Shown here: positions 13,641 to 20,102 of the stretch, piece after piece | How the letters are laid out: every line of letters begins with the position of its first letter | Numbering within the stretch: the first letter of the stretch is position 1 | DNA from: Ramlibacter tataouinensis | GTDB lineage: Bacteria > Pseudomonadota > Gammaproteobacteria > Burkholderiales > Burkholderiaceae_C | Reading direction: 5' to 3' | Assembly: GCA_002427815.1 (NCBI GenBank) | Contig: DIZF01000057.1 | Span: forward strand, 1 to 20,102 | Length of the DNA stretch: 20,102 bases | The notes under the pieces: generated by a model | Told to the model about the DNA's origin: nothing | Seen by the model: the letters and a program-made list of their open reading frames with translations, nothing else | Databases searched by the model: none | Program-made: the position numbers and the translations under genes

Positions 13641-15713
13641 ATGCAGCCCACACTCTCACCCACCCGCGGCCTCGCCCGCTGGCTCTGGATCACCGGCGCC
13701 AGCATTGCCGCCGCCTGTTTCGTCGCCCTGGGCGCCGGCCCCGCCCAGGCCCAGGCGCAGGGCGACCCGCCGCCGCGCCTGAAGACCGAAAGCCCGTACT
13801 TCTTCGTCAGGAGCGAAGACGCGGCGCTGGACCAGCTGCCGCTGAAGTCGACCCGCGTCGACGTCCGCATTTCGGGCGTCATCGCCGATGTCACGGTGAC
13901 CCAGCGCTACAGGAACGAAGGCCAGCGCGCGATCGAAGCGAAATACGTTTTTCCCGGCTCGACCCGCGCGGCGGTATACGGCATGAACGTGCGCCTGGCC
14001 GACCGCCTGATCACAGCCAACATCCGGGAAAAGCAGCAGGCGCGCATCGAATACGACAGCGCGAAGAAGGAAGGCAAGACCGCCGCCCTGCTGGAGCAGC
14101 ACCTGCCCAACGTGTTCCAGATGAACGTCGCCAACATCATGCCGGGCGACGACGTCCAGGTCGAACTGCGCTACACCGAGCTGCTGGTGCCGCAGGGCGG
14201 CAACTACCAGTTCGTGTTCCCGACCGTGGTCGGCCCCCGCTACAACAGTCCGCAGTCCGGCCAGGCCACCGCGCAATGGGTGAGCCAGCCCTTCCTGCCC
14301 GCTGCTCAGCCCGGTGGCGCCGCGTTCGACATCCAGGTGGCCATCGCCAGCCCGATCGGGCTGAGGGAAGTGCGCTCCTCTTCGCACGCCATCGAGGTCA
14401 CGCAGCAGGGTGACGAACGCGCGACCGTGGCCCTGCAAAGCGGCACCGGGGCGCAGAACAACCGCGACTTCATTCTTGACTACCGACTGGCGGGCGAGCG
14501 CATCGAGTCCGGCGTGATGCTGTATCGCGGCAGCGACGAGAACTTCTTCCTGGCAATGGTCGAGCCGCCCAAGCAGGTGCCGGCCAGCGTAATCAGCCCG
14601 CGCGAATACATCTTCGTGGTGGACATCTCCGGCTCCATGCACGGCTTTCCGCTGGAGACGGCCAAGGTGCTGCTGCGCGAGCTGATCGGCAACCTGAAGC
14701 CCAGCGACAGCTTCAACGTGCTGCTGTTCTCCGGCAGCAACCGTTTCCTCGCGCCGCGCCCGGTACCGGCCACGCGCGCCAACATCGAGCAGGCCATCTA
14801 CACGATCAACCAGATGGGCGGCGGCGGCAGCACCGAGCTGATCCCGGCGCTCAAGCGCGTATATGCGCAGCCCAAGGCTGCCGACGTGTCGCGCACCGTG
14901 GTGGTGGTGACCGACGGCTATGTCACGGTGGAGCGCGAGGCCTTCGAGCTGGTGCGCAGCAACCTGTCGCAGGCCAACGTGTTTTCGTTCGGCATCGGCT
15001 CTTCGGTGAATCGTCATTTGATGGAAGGATTGGCCCGCGCCGGCATGGGCGAGCCCTTCATCGTCACGCAGCCTGCGCAGGCGGCGGCCGAGGCCGAGCG
15101 CTTTCGCCGCATGATCGAGTCGCCCGTGCTCACCAGCGTCAAGGCGCGTTTCGAGGGCCTGGATGTGTACGACGTGGAGCCGGCCCAGCTGCCGGACGTG
15201 CTGGGCGAGCGTCCCGTGGTGGTGTTCGGCAAATGGCGCGGCGAGGCGCGCGGACAGGTCGTGATCGAAGGCCAGAGCGCCACCGGTGCCTACCGCAATG
15301 TCGTTCCCGTGGGGACGCACATCAGCCAGGACACCGCCGCGCTGCGCTACCTGTGGGCGCGCCATCGCATCGCCGGCCTGTCGGACCAGGAAGCGCTGGA
15401 AGGCGGCGACGCCCAGCGCAAGCGCATCACCGAGCTGGGCCTGCAATACAACCTGCTGACGCAATACACCAGTTTCCTGGCGGTGGACCGCGTGGTGCGC
15501 AACCCGGCGCCGCAGGACGCCGCAAGCGTCAACCAGCCGTCGCCGATGCCGCAGGGCGTGAGCAATCGCGCCATCGGCGAGGCCCCTGCGCTAGCCGTCG
15601 GCGCCGAAGTGCCGGGCACGCCCGAGCCCGGGACCTGGGGCGCGGTCGCGGTGCTGCTCTCGCTGCTGGCGCTGCTGGCGCGCCGCCACCACCCCCGCCG
15701 TTTCACGCCCTGA
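13641..15713 (+). CDS. VIT/VWA domain protein with PEP-CTERM anchor (exosortase target)
   Basis: Exported protein of 690 residues. Sec signal peptide (about 1-38, ending AQAQA). VIT domain (about 55-180): RVDVRISGVIADVTVTQRY, then LLEQHLPNVFQMNVANIMPGD. Von Willebrand A domain (about 322-490) with a complete MIDAS: Asp328, Ser330, Ser332 (DISGSM), Thr398 (GGGST) and Asp425 (VVVTDGY). The C-terminus is a PEP-CTERM sorting signal: PEPGTWG (661-667), a hydrophobic helix (668-680), then RRHHPRR. VIT/VWA proteins in Proteobacteria are known as targets of a dedicated sortase (TIGR03788 type); this one has an exosortase signal instead of LPXTG. GGAGGG precedes ATG 13641. The exosortase gene starts 12 bases downstream. 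Likely a surface or periplasmic adhesion-like protein; its ligand is unknown. Confidence 0.93.
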   Translation: MQPTLSPTRGLARWLWITGASIAAACFVALGAGPAQAQAQGDPPPRLKTESPYFFVRSEDAALDQLPLKSTRVDVRISGVIADVTVTQRYRNEGQRAIEAKYVFPGSTRAAVYGMNVRLADRLITANIREKQQARIEYDSAKKEGKTAALLEQHLPNVFQMNVANIMPGDDVQVELRYTELLVPQGGNYQFVFPTVVGPRYNSPQSGQATAQWVSQPFLPAAQPGGAAFDIQVAIASPIGLREVRSSSHAIEVTQQGDERATVALQSGTGAQNNRDFILDYRLAGERIESGVMLYRGSDENFFLAMVEPPKQVPASVISPREYIFVVDISGSMHGFPLETAKVLLRELIGNLKPSDSFNVLLFSGSNRFLAPRPVPATRANIEQAIYTINQMGGGGSTELIPALKRVYAQPKAADVSRTVVVVTDGYVTVEREAFELVRSNLSQANVFSFGIGSSVNRHLMEGLARAGMGEPFIVTQPAQAAAEAERFRRMIESPVLTSVKARFEGLDVYDVEPAQLPDVLGERPVVVFGKWRGEARGQVVIEGQSATGAYRNVVPVGTHISQDTAALRYLWARHRIAGLSDQEALEGGDAQRKRITELGLQYNLLTQYTSFLAVDRVVRNPAPQDAASVNQPSPMPQGVSNRAIGEAPALAVGAEVPGTPEPGTWGAVAVLLSLLALLARRHHPRRFTP

Positions 15714-15725
15714 AGGAAAACCATC

Positions 15726-16571
15726 ATGGCCGCGTCACGACTGCTGCGCATGCCCGGGTTTGTGCGCCTGGGCATCCGGATCGACACCGCACCCAACGGC
15801 GTCTGGCTGGCGCTGCTGGCCGCCGCGCTCTGGCCCACTGCGTGGTGGATGGGCCAGCGGATGCTGGATGGCTCCGACGAGCCGCTGGGCCTGCTCGCGC
15901 TCGCGGCCCTGGGCGTCGTGCTGTGGCGCTGCCGCGGCCGGCTGCGCGCCGCGCCGCGCCTGGCATGGCTGGCCCTGGCGCTGGCCGGCGCGGTGGCATC
16001 GAGCGCCTTGCTGTGGCAGGTGCCGCCGCTGCTGTCATCGCTGCTGGGCCTGTTGGCGCTGGGCGCCGGCCTGGCCGCCTTCCTGCCGTCGGCGGTGGCC
16101 ACTGCGCCGGTGCTCGGCTTGTCGCTGCTGTCGCTGCCGCTGCTCGCATCGCTGCAGTTCTACGCCGGCTACCCGCTGCGTGTGGTCACGGCCGAGGCCA
16201 GCCGCTGGCTGCTGGCGGCCGCGTTCCACGCGCAGCGCAGCGGGGCCAGCCTGCTGGTGGATGGGCAACTCGTCATCGTCGACGCGCCGTGCTCGGGCGT
16301 GCAGATGCTGTGGCTGGGCTATTTCACGGCCTGCGTGGTGGCGCTCCACAGTGGACAGCGCGACGCCGGTTTCCTGGCGCGGTTGCCCGCGGTGAGCCTG
16401 CTGGTGCTGGCCGGCAATGTGCTGCGCAATACGCTGTTGGTCGCCCTCGAAGCGTCAGGCCACCACCCGGCCGGCTGGGCTCACGAAACAGTCGGGCTCG
16501 TGGTGCTGGCCGCGGTCTGCGCCGCCATCGCCCGGGTCATGCACGTGCCGAACGGAGGCCGCCATGTTTGA
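15726..16571 (+). CDS. Exosortase (EpsH/Xrt family transmembrane protease)
   Basis: Polytopic inner-membrane protein of 281 residues with about eight hydrophobic segments. The exosortase/archaeosortase catalytic residues are present: Cys189 in DAPCSGVQMLWLGYF, Arg234 in GNVLRNTLLV and His253 in HETVGLVVL. These cleave the PEP-CTERM signal of targets and probably transfer them to an envelope acceptor. The only visible target is the gene directly upstream, and no exopolysaccharide genes are present, so this is a one-target type. AAGGAAAA precedes ATG 15726. The last 8 bases overlap the EpsI-like gene. The exact Xrt subfamily cannot be fixed without HMM comparison. Confidence 0.9.
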   Translation: MAASRLLRMPGFVRLGIRIDTAPNGVWLALLAAALWPTAWWMGQRMLDGSDEPLGLLALAALGVVLWRCRGRLRAAPRLAWLALALAGAVASSALLWQVPPLLSSLLGLLALGAGLAAFLPSAVATAPVLGLSLLSLPLLASLQFYAGYPLRVVTAEASRWLLAAAFHAQRSGASLLVDGQLVIVDAPCSGVQMLWLGYFTACVVALHSGQRDAGFLARLPAVSLLVLAGNVLRNTLLVALEASGHHPAGWAHETVGLVVLAAVCAAIARVMHVPNGGRHV

Positions 16572-17109
16572 CAACACCTTCCTCAACCGTGTGCTGTTCA
16601 AGTCGCTCTGCGCCGTGCTGCTGCCCGCGTGCATGTTGTGGGGCGCTGTCGCAAGTTGGGCGCGACCCCACGCGCCTGCGCCGCGTGACACGCAGGGCTT
16701 CGAGTTTCCAGCGCAGTGGCAAGGCCAGCCGCTGCGGCCGCTGGCGCTCTCCGAAGTGGAGCAGCGCTTTGCCCGGCAATTTCCCGGCACCCTGGCGCGC
16801 CTGACCGATGGCCGTCAGGTGCTGGTCCTGCGCGAGGTGCAGCGGCCCACCCGCATGCTTCATCCCGCCACGGACTGCTACCGCGGACTGGGCTACGCCA
16901 TCGCCCGCCAGCAGCTGCAGCTCGACTCCGAGCGGCGCTTGTGGCGTTGCTTCGAAGCCGCGCGTTCCGGGCAACGCCTGCACGTGTGCGAACGCATCGT
17001 CGACGCCCGCGGCACCGGCTTCACCGACGCCTCGGCCTGGTACTGGGCCGCGGTGCTGGGCCGGTCGCAGGGTCCCTGGCAAGCCATCACCGTTGCGAGT
17101 CCGCTATGA
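16564..17109 (+). CDS. EpsI-like exosortase-associated protein
   Basis: 181-residue protein with one N-terminal membrane helix (about 11-32) and a periplasmic domain. HPATDCYRGLGY (His100, Cys105, Tyr106) resembles the HxxxxCY..G hallmark of the EpsI / DUF3485 domain that accompanies exosortases, either fused or free-standing. Two further cysteines (WRCF at 129, HVCERI at 142) are visible, and YWAAVLGRSQGPWQA near the end fits the family. EpsI's biochemical role is not established. It overlaps the exosortase gene by 8 bases and the GT51 gene by 4 (ATGA), so translation is coupled. Similarity is limited, so the family call is moderate. Confidence 0.65.
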   Translation: MFDNTFLNRVLFKSLCAVLLPACMLWGAVASWARPHAPAPRDTQGFEFPAQWQGQPLRPLALSEVEQRFARQFPGTLARLTDGRQVLVLREVQRPTRMLHPATDCYRGLGYAIARQQLQLDSERRLWRCFEAARSGQRLHVCERIVDARGTGFTDASAWYWAAVLGRSQGPWQAITVASPL

Positions 17110-18404
17110 GAACCTTCGCCTATGTGTGTTCCTGCCTGCTGCTCGCCGCCGCCGCGCTGGCGACCGGCGCCTTCTATGCCGCACGGGCGGTGCTGGCGCC
17201 GCTGCCCGGCGAATGGTCGGTGCCGCTCAAAGTCGGTCCGCTCGAACTGCGGGCCGGCGTGCCGTCGCTGATCCGCCTGGCCACTTCGCCCTGGGGCGGC
17301 CCGCTGCTGGATGGGCGCGCGGTGCCCACCCGGGCCGGCCGGCTGCACCTGCAATGGCGCTCTTCCAGCCGCACACTGCTGCTGCGCTGCGCGCCCTGCA
17401 TCCTGCAGCCGCCGGGTCTGGGACAGGACGGCCTGCAATTGGCCGACGCGCAGGTCACGGCGCGGCGCCAGGGCGAGCTGCTGTCGGGCGAAGTGGTGGC
17501 TGGCCGCGTGCACGGCTCCTGGCGGGGCGAAGTGGCGCAGAGCCAGCTGCGTCTGCGACTCGTCATTCCCGCAACCCCACTGGCCGACGGCTACGCGCTG
17601 TTCGCACATCACATTCCCGAACTCGCGCAGGCGCGCATCGCCGGCACCTTCTCATTGCAGGCACAGCTGAGCCTGCCCTCGGGCAGCTTGACCGTCGCGC
17701 CATCGATTGAAGGCTTCGAGGTGGCCGGCCTGGGCACTGAAGCGTTGGCCGGCGCGCGCACCAGCTGCAGCCGCGGCCAGCGCGCCAGTCGCCTGCTGCC
17801 CGAGAGCTGGCTGGCACGCGCCGCGATCGCGGCCGAGGACCAGCGCTTCTGGGATCACCCCGGCTACGATCTCGCAGAACTCGCCGCCTCCATCACGCGC
17901 AACCAGCAGGCCCGGCGCATCGAGCGCGGCGTCAGCACCCTGTCGCAGCAGGTGGCCAAGCTGCTCATCACCGGCGACGAGCGCAGCCCGGTGCGCAAGC
18001 TGCGCGAACTGCTGTACGCGGTGGAGATGGAGCGCACGCTCGGCAAGGCGCGCATCCTGCGCCTGTACCTCGACAACGCCCCCTGGGGTCCGCGGCTGTG
18101 CGGGGCTGAGGCCGCGGCCCAACATTACTTCGGCGTGCGAGCCCATGAACTCACGCCGGCGCAGGCGTCGTGGCTGGCCGCCATGCTGCACAACCCGGCA
18201 GCCGAAGCCCAGCGCTGGGCCGACACCGGCCAGATCAATCTCGCGCGGGCGCAGTGGGTGGCACTGGGCCTGCGCGGACTGTCGCGTAAGCAGAAGCTGG
18301 CGCTCGTGGAGGACATGGCGACGATGGAGTGGCCTGCCACCTGGGCCGAGCCGGCGCCGGACGGCAACACCACGGTGCGCAAGGACAAGCAAGTGGCGTT
18401 GTAA
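17106..18404 (+). CDS. GT51 peptidoglycan glycosyltransferase with extra N-terminal domain
   Basis: Membrane-anchored protein of 432 residues. Signal anchor (about 4-25), then about 205 residues with no recognised domain (beta-rich, CAPC at 95-98), then a GT51 domain (about 230-405). Motif 1 is AAEDQRFWDHPG (catalytic Glu244), motif 2 RGVSTLSQQVAKLL (274-287), motif 3 RKLRELLYAVEMER (Glu301) and motif 4 KARILRLYLDNAPWG (314-328). GT51 enzymes polymerise lipid II glycan strands. Monofunctional MtgA is about 240 residues, so this one is much longer and has no transpeptidase domain. Motif 4 differs from the usual KxxILExYLN (Arg for Glu, Asp for Asn). It is coupled to the EpsI-like gene by ATGA. 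Confidence 0.88.
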   Translation: MRTFAYVCSCLLLAAAALATGAFYAARAVLAPLPGEWSVPLKVGPLELRAGVPSLIRLATSPWGGPLLDGRAVPTRAGRLHLQWRSSSRTLLLRCAPCILQPPGLGQDGLQLADAQVTARRQGELLSGEVVAGRVHGSWRGEVAQSQLRLRLVIPATPLADGYALFAHHIPELAQARIAGTFSLQAQLSLPSGSLTVAPSIEGFEVAGLGTEALAGARTSCSRGQRASRLLPESWLARAAIAAEDQRFWDHPGYDLAELAASITRNQQARRIERGVSTLSQQVAKLLITGDERSPVRKLRELLYAVEMERTLGKARILRLYLDNAPWGPRLCGAEAAAQHYFGVRAHELTPAQASWLAAMLHNPAAEAQRWADTGQINLARAQWVALGLRGLSRKQKLALVEDMATMEWPATWAEPAPDGNTTVRKDKQVAL

Positions 18405-18411
18405 TTGCGTC

Positions 18412-19296
18412 ATGAACACCTCTTCCGCCCTCAAGCAGCCGCGGCGCGTCGAGCGCCTTGTCACCGGCCAACCCACCACCGATGGCGCCGGCGTCAAGCT
18501 CACCCGCGTGCTCACGCAGGACCTGCAGCAGCGCCTCGACCCCTTCCTGATGCTGGACAACTTCGCCAGCGACGACCCCAAGGATTACGGTGCGGGCTTC
18601 CCCAACCATCCGCACCGCGGCTTCGAGACCGTCACCTACATGATCGACGGCCGCATGCGCCATCGCGACAGCGCCGGCCACGAGGGCCTGCTGCAAAGCG
18701 GCGGGGTGCAGTGGATGACGGCCGGCCGCGGCCTCGTCCACAGCGAGATGCCCGAGCAGGAAGCCGGCCGGATGGAAGGCTTTCAGCTCTGGCTGAACCT
18801 GCCCGGCCGCGACAAGATGTGCCCGCCCTGGTACCGCGACATCCAGAGCACCGAGATCCCCCAGTTCACCACCGATGAAGGCGTGTTCGGTCGCGTCATC
18901 GCCGGACACAGCCACGGCGTCACCGGCGCCGTACAGCGCGAGCACACCGACCCGCTGTATCTCGATCTGCACTTTCCGCCGGGGCAGGCGCAGTTCCGGC
19001 AACCGCTGCCGGCCAACCACAACGCTTTCCTCTACGTGTACCGGGGCCAAGTGGACGTACTCGATGCGCTCGGCAATCCGACAGCCGTGCCGCTGCACTG
19101 CATGGCGCTGCTCGGGAACGAGGGTGACGGCGTGGTGCTGCGGCCGTCGGCCAGGAGCACCGCACCGGCGCGTGCGCTGCTGATCGCCGGCAAGCCGCTG
19201 CGCGAGCCGATCGCCCAGTACGGGCCGTTCGTGATGAACACCCGCGAGCAGCTGGTCGAGGCCGTGGAAGACTTTCAGAACGGCCGGCTGGGCTGA
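18412..19296 (+). CDS. Pirin-family bicupin protein
   Basis: Cytoplasmic double-cupin of 294 residues. Metal ligands of the N-terminal cupin are His66 and His68 (NHPHRGFETVTYMIDG) and His110 and Glu112 (GLVHSEMPE), with the same spacing as in human pirin. PLYLDLHFPPGQ and AFLYVYRGQVDVL belong to the C-terminal cupin. Bacterial pirins bind Fe; some act as quercetinases or modulate metabolic enzymes, and the role here is unknown. The gene starts 7 bases after the GT51 stop, without a clear Shine-Dalgarno, so it is probably read through from the exosortase operon, perhaps as a passenger. A strong hairpin follows its stop. Confidence 0.92.
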   Translation: MNTSSALKQPRRVERLVTGQPTTDGAGVKLTRVLTQDLQQRLDPFLMLDNFASDDPKDYGAGFPNHPHRGFETVTYMIDGRMRHRDSAGHEGLLQSGGVQWMTAGRGLVHSEMPEQEAGRMEGFQLWLNLPGRDKMCPPWYRDIQSTEIPQFTTDEGVFGRVIAGHSHGVTGAVQREHTDPLYLDLHFPPGQAQFRQPLPANHNAFLYVYRGQVDVLDALGNPTAVPLHCMALLGNEGDGVVLRPSARSTAPARALLIAGKPLREPIAQYGPFVMNTREQLVEAVEDFQNGRLG

Positions 19297-19301
19297 AGCA
19301 G

Positions 19302-19323
19302 CTGCCAGCGCGGCCGCTGGCAG
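19302..19323 (+). terminator. Hairpin after the pirin gene
   Basis: CTGCCAGCG, loop CGGC, CGCTGGCAG: perfect 9-base arms starting 6 bases after the pirin stop. No T-run. It is the likely end of the exosortase-pirin transcript. The rest of the gap to the Spy-like gene (19324-19469) shows no gene. Confidence 0.6.
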
Positions 19324-19469
19324 GAGCATTCAGGCCCCGCTGCGCCAGGCGTGCACCCACTGCACCGGTTCAGCTGAGCAAAGGCGGCTTCTGCACTTCT
19401 TTACACACCTGCAACATCGCGGCCACGGCGGCGATACATGAGGCGCAGAAACTTCAATCAACCGCCGCC

Positions 19470-19490
19470 CGCCCCTGGGGGCGATCTTTT
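19470..19490 (+). terminator. Hairpin plus T-run in the leader of the Spy-like gene
   Basis: CGCCCC-TG-GGGGCG (19470-19483) is followed by ATCTTTT, an intrinsic terminator shape. An outer pair CTTCAA (19452-19457) / TTGAAG (19489-19494) surrounds it. It ends about 20 bases before ATG 19512, so it is either a second terminator for upstream transcription or an attenuator in the leader. Confidence 0.45.
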
Positions 19491-19511
19491 GAAGCCTGAA
19501 AGGAAATCCCT

Positions 19512-20000
19512 ATGAAATACACCCACAAGCACCTGCTCGTCGCAACGTGCCTGGCCGTCCTGGGCCTGTCAGCCGGTGCACAAACGCCGCCGCCCGGCCC
19601 GGGTCCCGGCGCGATGATGCGCGGCAATCCGGCCATGATGCACGAGCACATGCAGCAGCGCATGGCACAGCGGCAAGCCGCCCTCAAGCAGGTCCTGCAG
19701 ATCACGCCGGCTCAGGAAAGCGCCTGGAACGCGTGGACCGCTGCATGGCAGCCCGCCAGCAGGCAGCGGCGGAACCCGGCCGAGTTCGCGCAGCTCACGA
19801 CCCCGGAGCGGATCGACCGGATGCGGGCGCTGCGCGCGGCCCGGAGCGCCGAGATGGATAGCCGCGCCGACGCGACCAAGACCTTCTATGCGGCCCTCAC
19901 GCCGTCCCAGCAGAAAGCGTTTGACGCACTGCCGATGGGCCGCATGGGCGGAGGCATGGGCGGGCGACACGGCGGCGGATGGTTCCACCATCGCGGCTGA
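19512..20000 (+). CDS. Spy/CpxP-like periplasmic LTXXQ protein
   Basis: 162-residue exported protein. Signal peptide (about 1-23, ending SAGA). The helical body carries the LTXXQ-type repeats of the Spy/CpxP/ZraP group: ITPAQ (64-68), LTTPE (95-99) and LTPSQQKAF (129-137). Both ends are rich in Met, His and Gly (MMRGNPAMMHEHMQQRM at 35-51; MGRMGGGMGGRHGGGWFHH at 142-160), which could bind metal. Family members are ATP-independent chaperones or metal-stress sensors of the periplasm. AAGGAAAT precedes ATG 19512. It is a single-gene unit; its stop lies inside a hairpin next to a group II intron. Confidence 0.8.
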   Translation: MKYTHKHLLVATCLAVLGLSAGAQTPPPGPGPGAMMRGNPAMMHEHMQQRMAQRQAALKQVLQITPAQESAWNAWTAAWQPASRQRRNPAEFAQLTTPERIDRMRALRAARSAEMDSRADATKTFYAALTPSQQKAFDALPMGRMGGGMGGRHGGGWFHHRG

Positions 20001-20021
20001 ACGCCAGCCCGGCGTCAGCCG
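19994..20021 (+). terminator. Terminator-like hairpin overlapping the Spy-like stop
   Basis: CGGCTG(A)ACGCC (19994-20005) and GGCGTCAGCCG (20011-20021) pair with one bulged A around a 5-base loop. The expected downstream tract is absent because the intron end begins two bases later. Confidence 0.55.
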
Positions 20022-20022
20022 G

Positions 20023-20102
20023 ATCGAGTAGGGGGAGGGGTTACCCCCTCAGCCCTCACACACCACCGTACGTGCGGCTCCGCATACGGCGGTTCAAACC
20101 CG
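20023..20102 (-). mobile_element. 3' end of a group II intron (domains V and VI), body outside window
   Basis: Read on the minus strand, bases about 20094-20063 form a domain V-like hairpin: lower stem ACCGCCGT / ACGGTGGT with one G-U wobble, a 2-base bulge, and upper stem GCGG...CCGC. The triad position reads CGC, as in group IIC introns. A domain VI-like stem (GAGGGGGTAACCCCTC) follows, then CCCTACTCGAT, with the A of CTAC about 7 bases from the end as branch point and the 3' end AT (AY rule) at 20023. The reverse-transcriptase/maturase gene would lie to the right of the window on the minus strand. Class C is inferred from the triad and the adjacent hairpin. Confidence 0.75.

Noticed and set aside
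13656..15464. Long minus-strand reading frame opposite the VIT/VWA gene
   Set aside because: Shadow frame; the plus-strand protein has a signal peptide, VIT, MIDAS and PEP-CTERM features.
15620..15713. LPXTG-type sortase signal at the end of the VIT/VWA protein
   Set aside because: No LPXTG is present; the tail is PEPGTWG plus a hydrophobic helix and an Arg cluster, an exosortase signal.
19379..19450. CpxR-type site for the Spy-like gene
   Set aside because: Only one GTAAA-like half-site (as TTTAC) is seen and no correctly spaced partner.
20023..20102. Insertion sequence end
   Set aside because: Stem, triad and branch-point pattern fit group II intron domains V and VI better than an IS terminal repeat.

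Overview
The window is GC-rich, with short intergenic gaps, many ATGA overlaps and long spurious antisense reading frames. It is chromosomal DNA of a betaproteobacterium, most likely Burkholderiales and perhaps Comamonadaceae. This is a judgement from gene content (LivK-type binding protein, beta-class GST, CreBC, PEP-CTERM/exosortase, FNR-type sites) and not from a database search. No rRNA, tRNA or CRISPR array was seen.

Left part (1-7313), ordinary accessory metabolism: a Tat-exported LivK-like binding protein cut by the window edge, a divergent AraC-family regulator, a transglutaminase-like protein, a short AsmA-like protein, a beta-class glutathione S-transferase, a YbfB/YjiJ-type MFS permease and an Old Yellow Enzyme family reductase.

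Middle part (7377-11214), copper and low-oxygen module: a hemerythrin-like protein and a Cu(I) P-type ATPase (copA) read leftward; copZ and a CueR-type regulator read rightward; a small DUF2892-like membrane protein follows. The 150-base copA/copZ gap holds two CueR-type dyads (ACCTT-N11-AAGGT) and a perfect FNR/Anr box. A second near-perfect FNR box lies just upstream of the hemerythrin gene. The hemerythrin lacks the segment that normally carries the last helix and its metal ligands.

Right part (11260-19296), the most interesting region: creB, a 25-codon coupling ORF and creC, closed by a strong hairpin. A perfect CreB recognition tag (TTCAC-N6-TTCAC) plus a degenerate second copy follow. 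Next comes an apparent operon: a secreted VIT/VWA protein with a PEP-CTERM tail, an exosortase, an EpsI-like protein, a GT51 peptidoglycan glycosyltransferase with a large extra N-terminal region, and a pirin. I read this as a self-contained 'dedicated exosortase' system: one target, one protease/transpeptidase, its own two-component regulator and a peptidoglycan polymerase. It parallels the proteobacterial dedicated sortase system (sortase, VIT/VWA target, histidine kinase, response regulator), with an exosortase in place of the sortase.

Right edge: a Spy/CpxP-like periplasmic protein with a hairpin-containing leader. Its terminator hairpin is abutted by the 3' end (domains V and VI) of a group II intron on the minus strand, which continues past the window.
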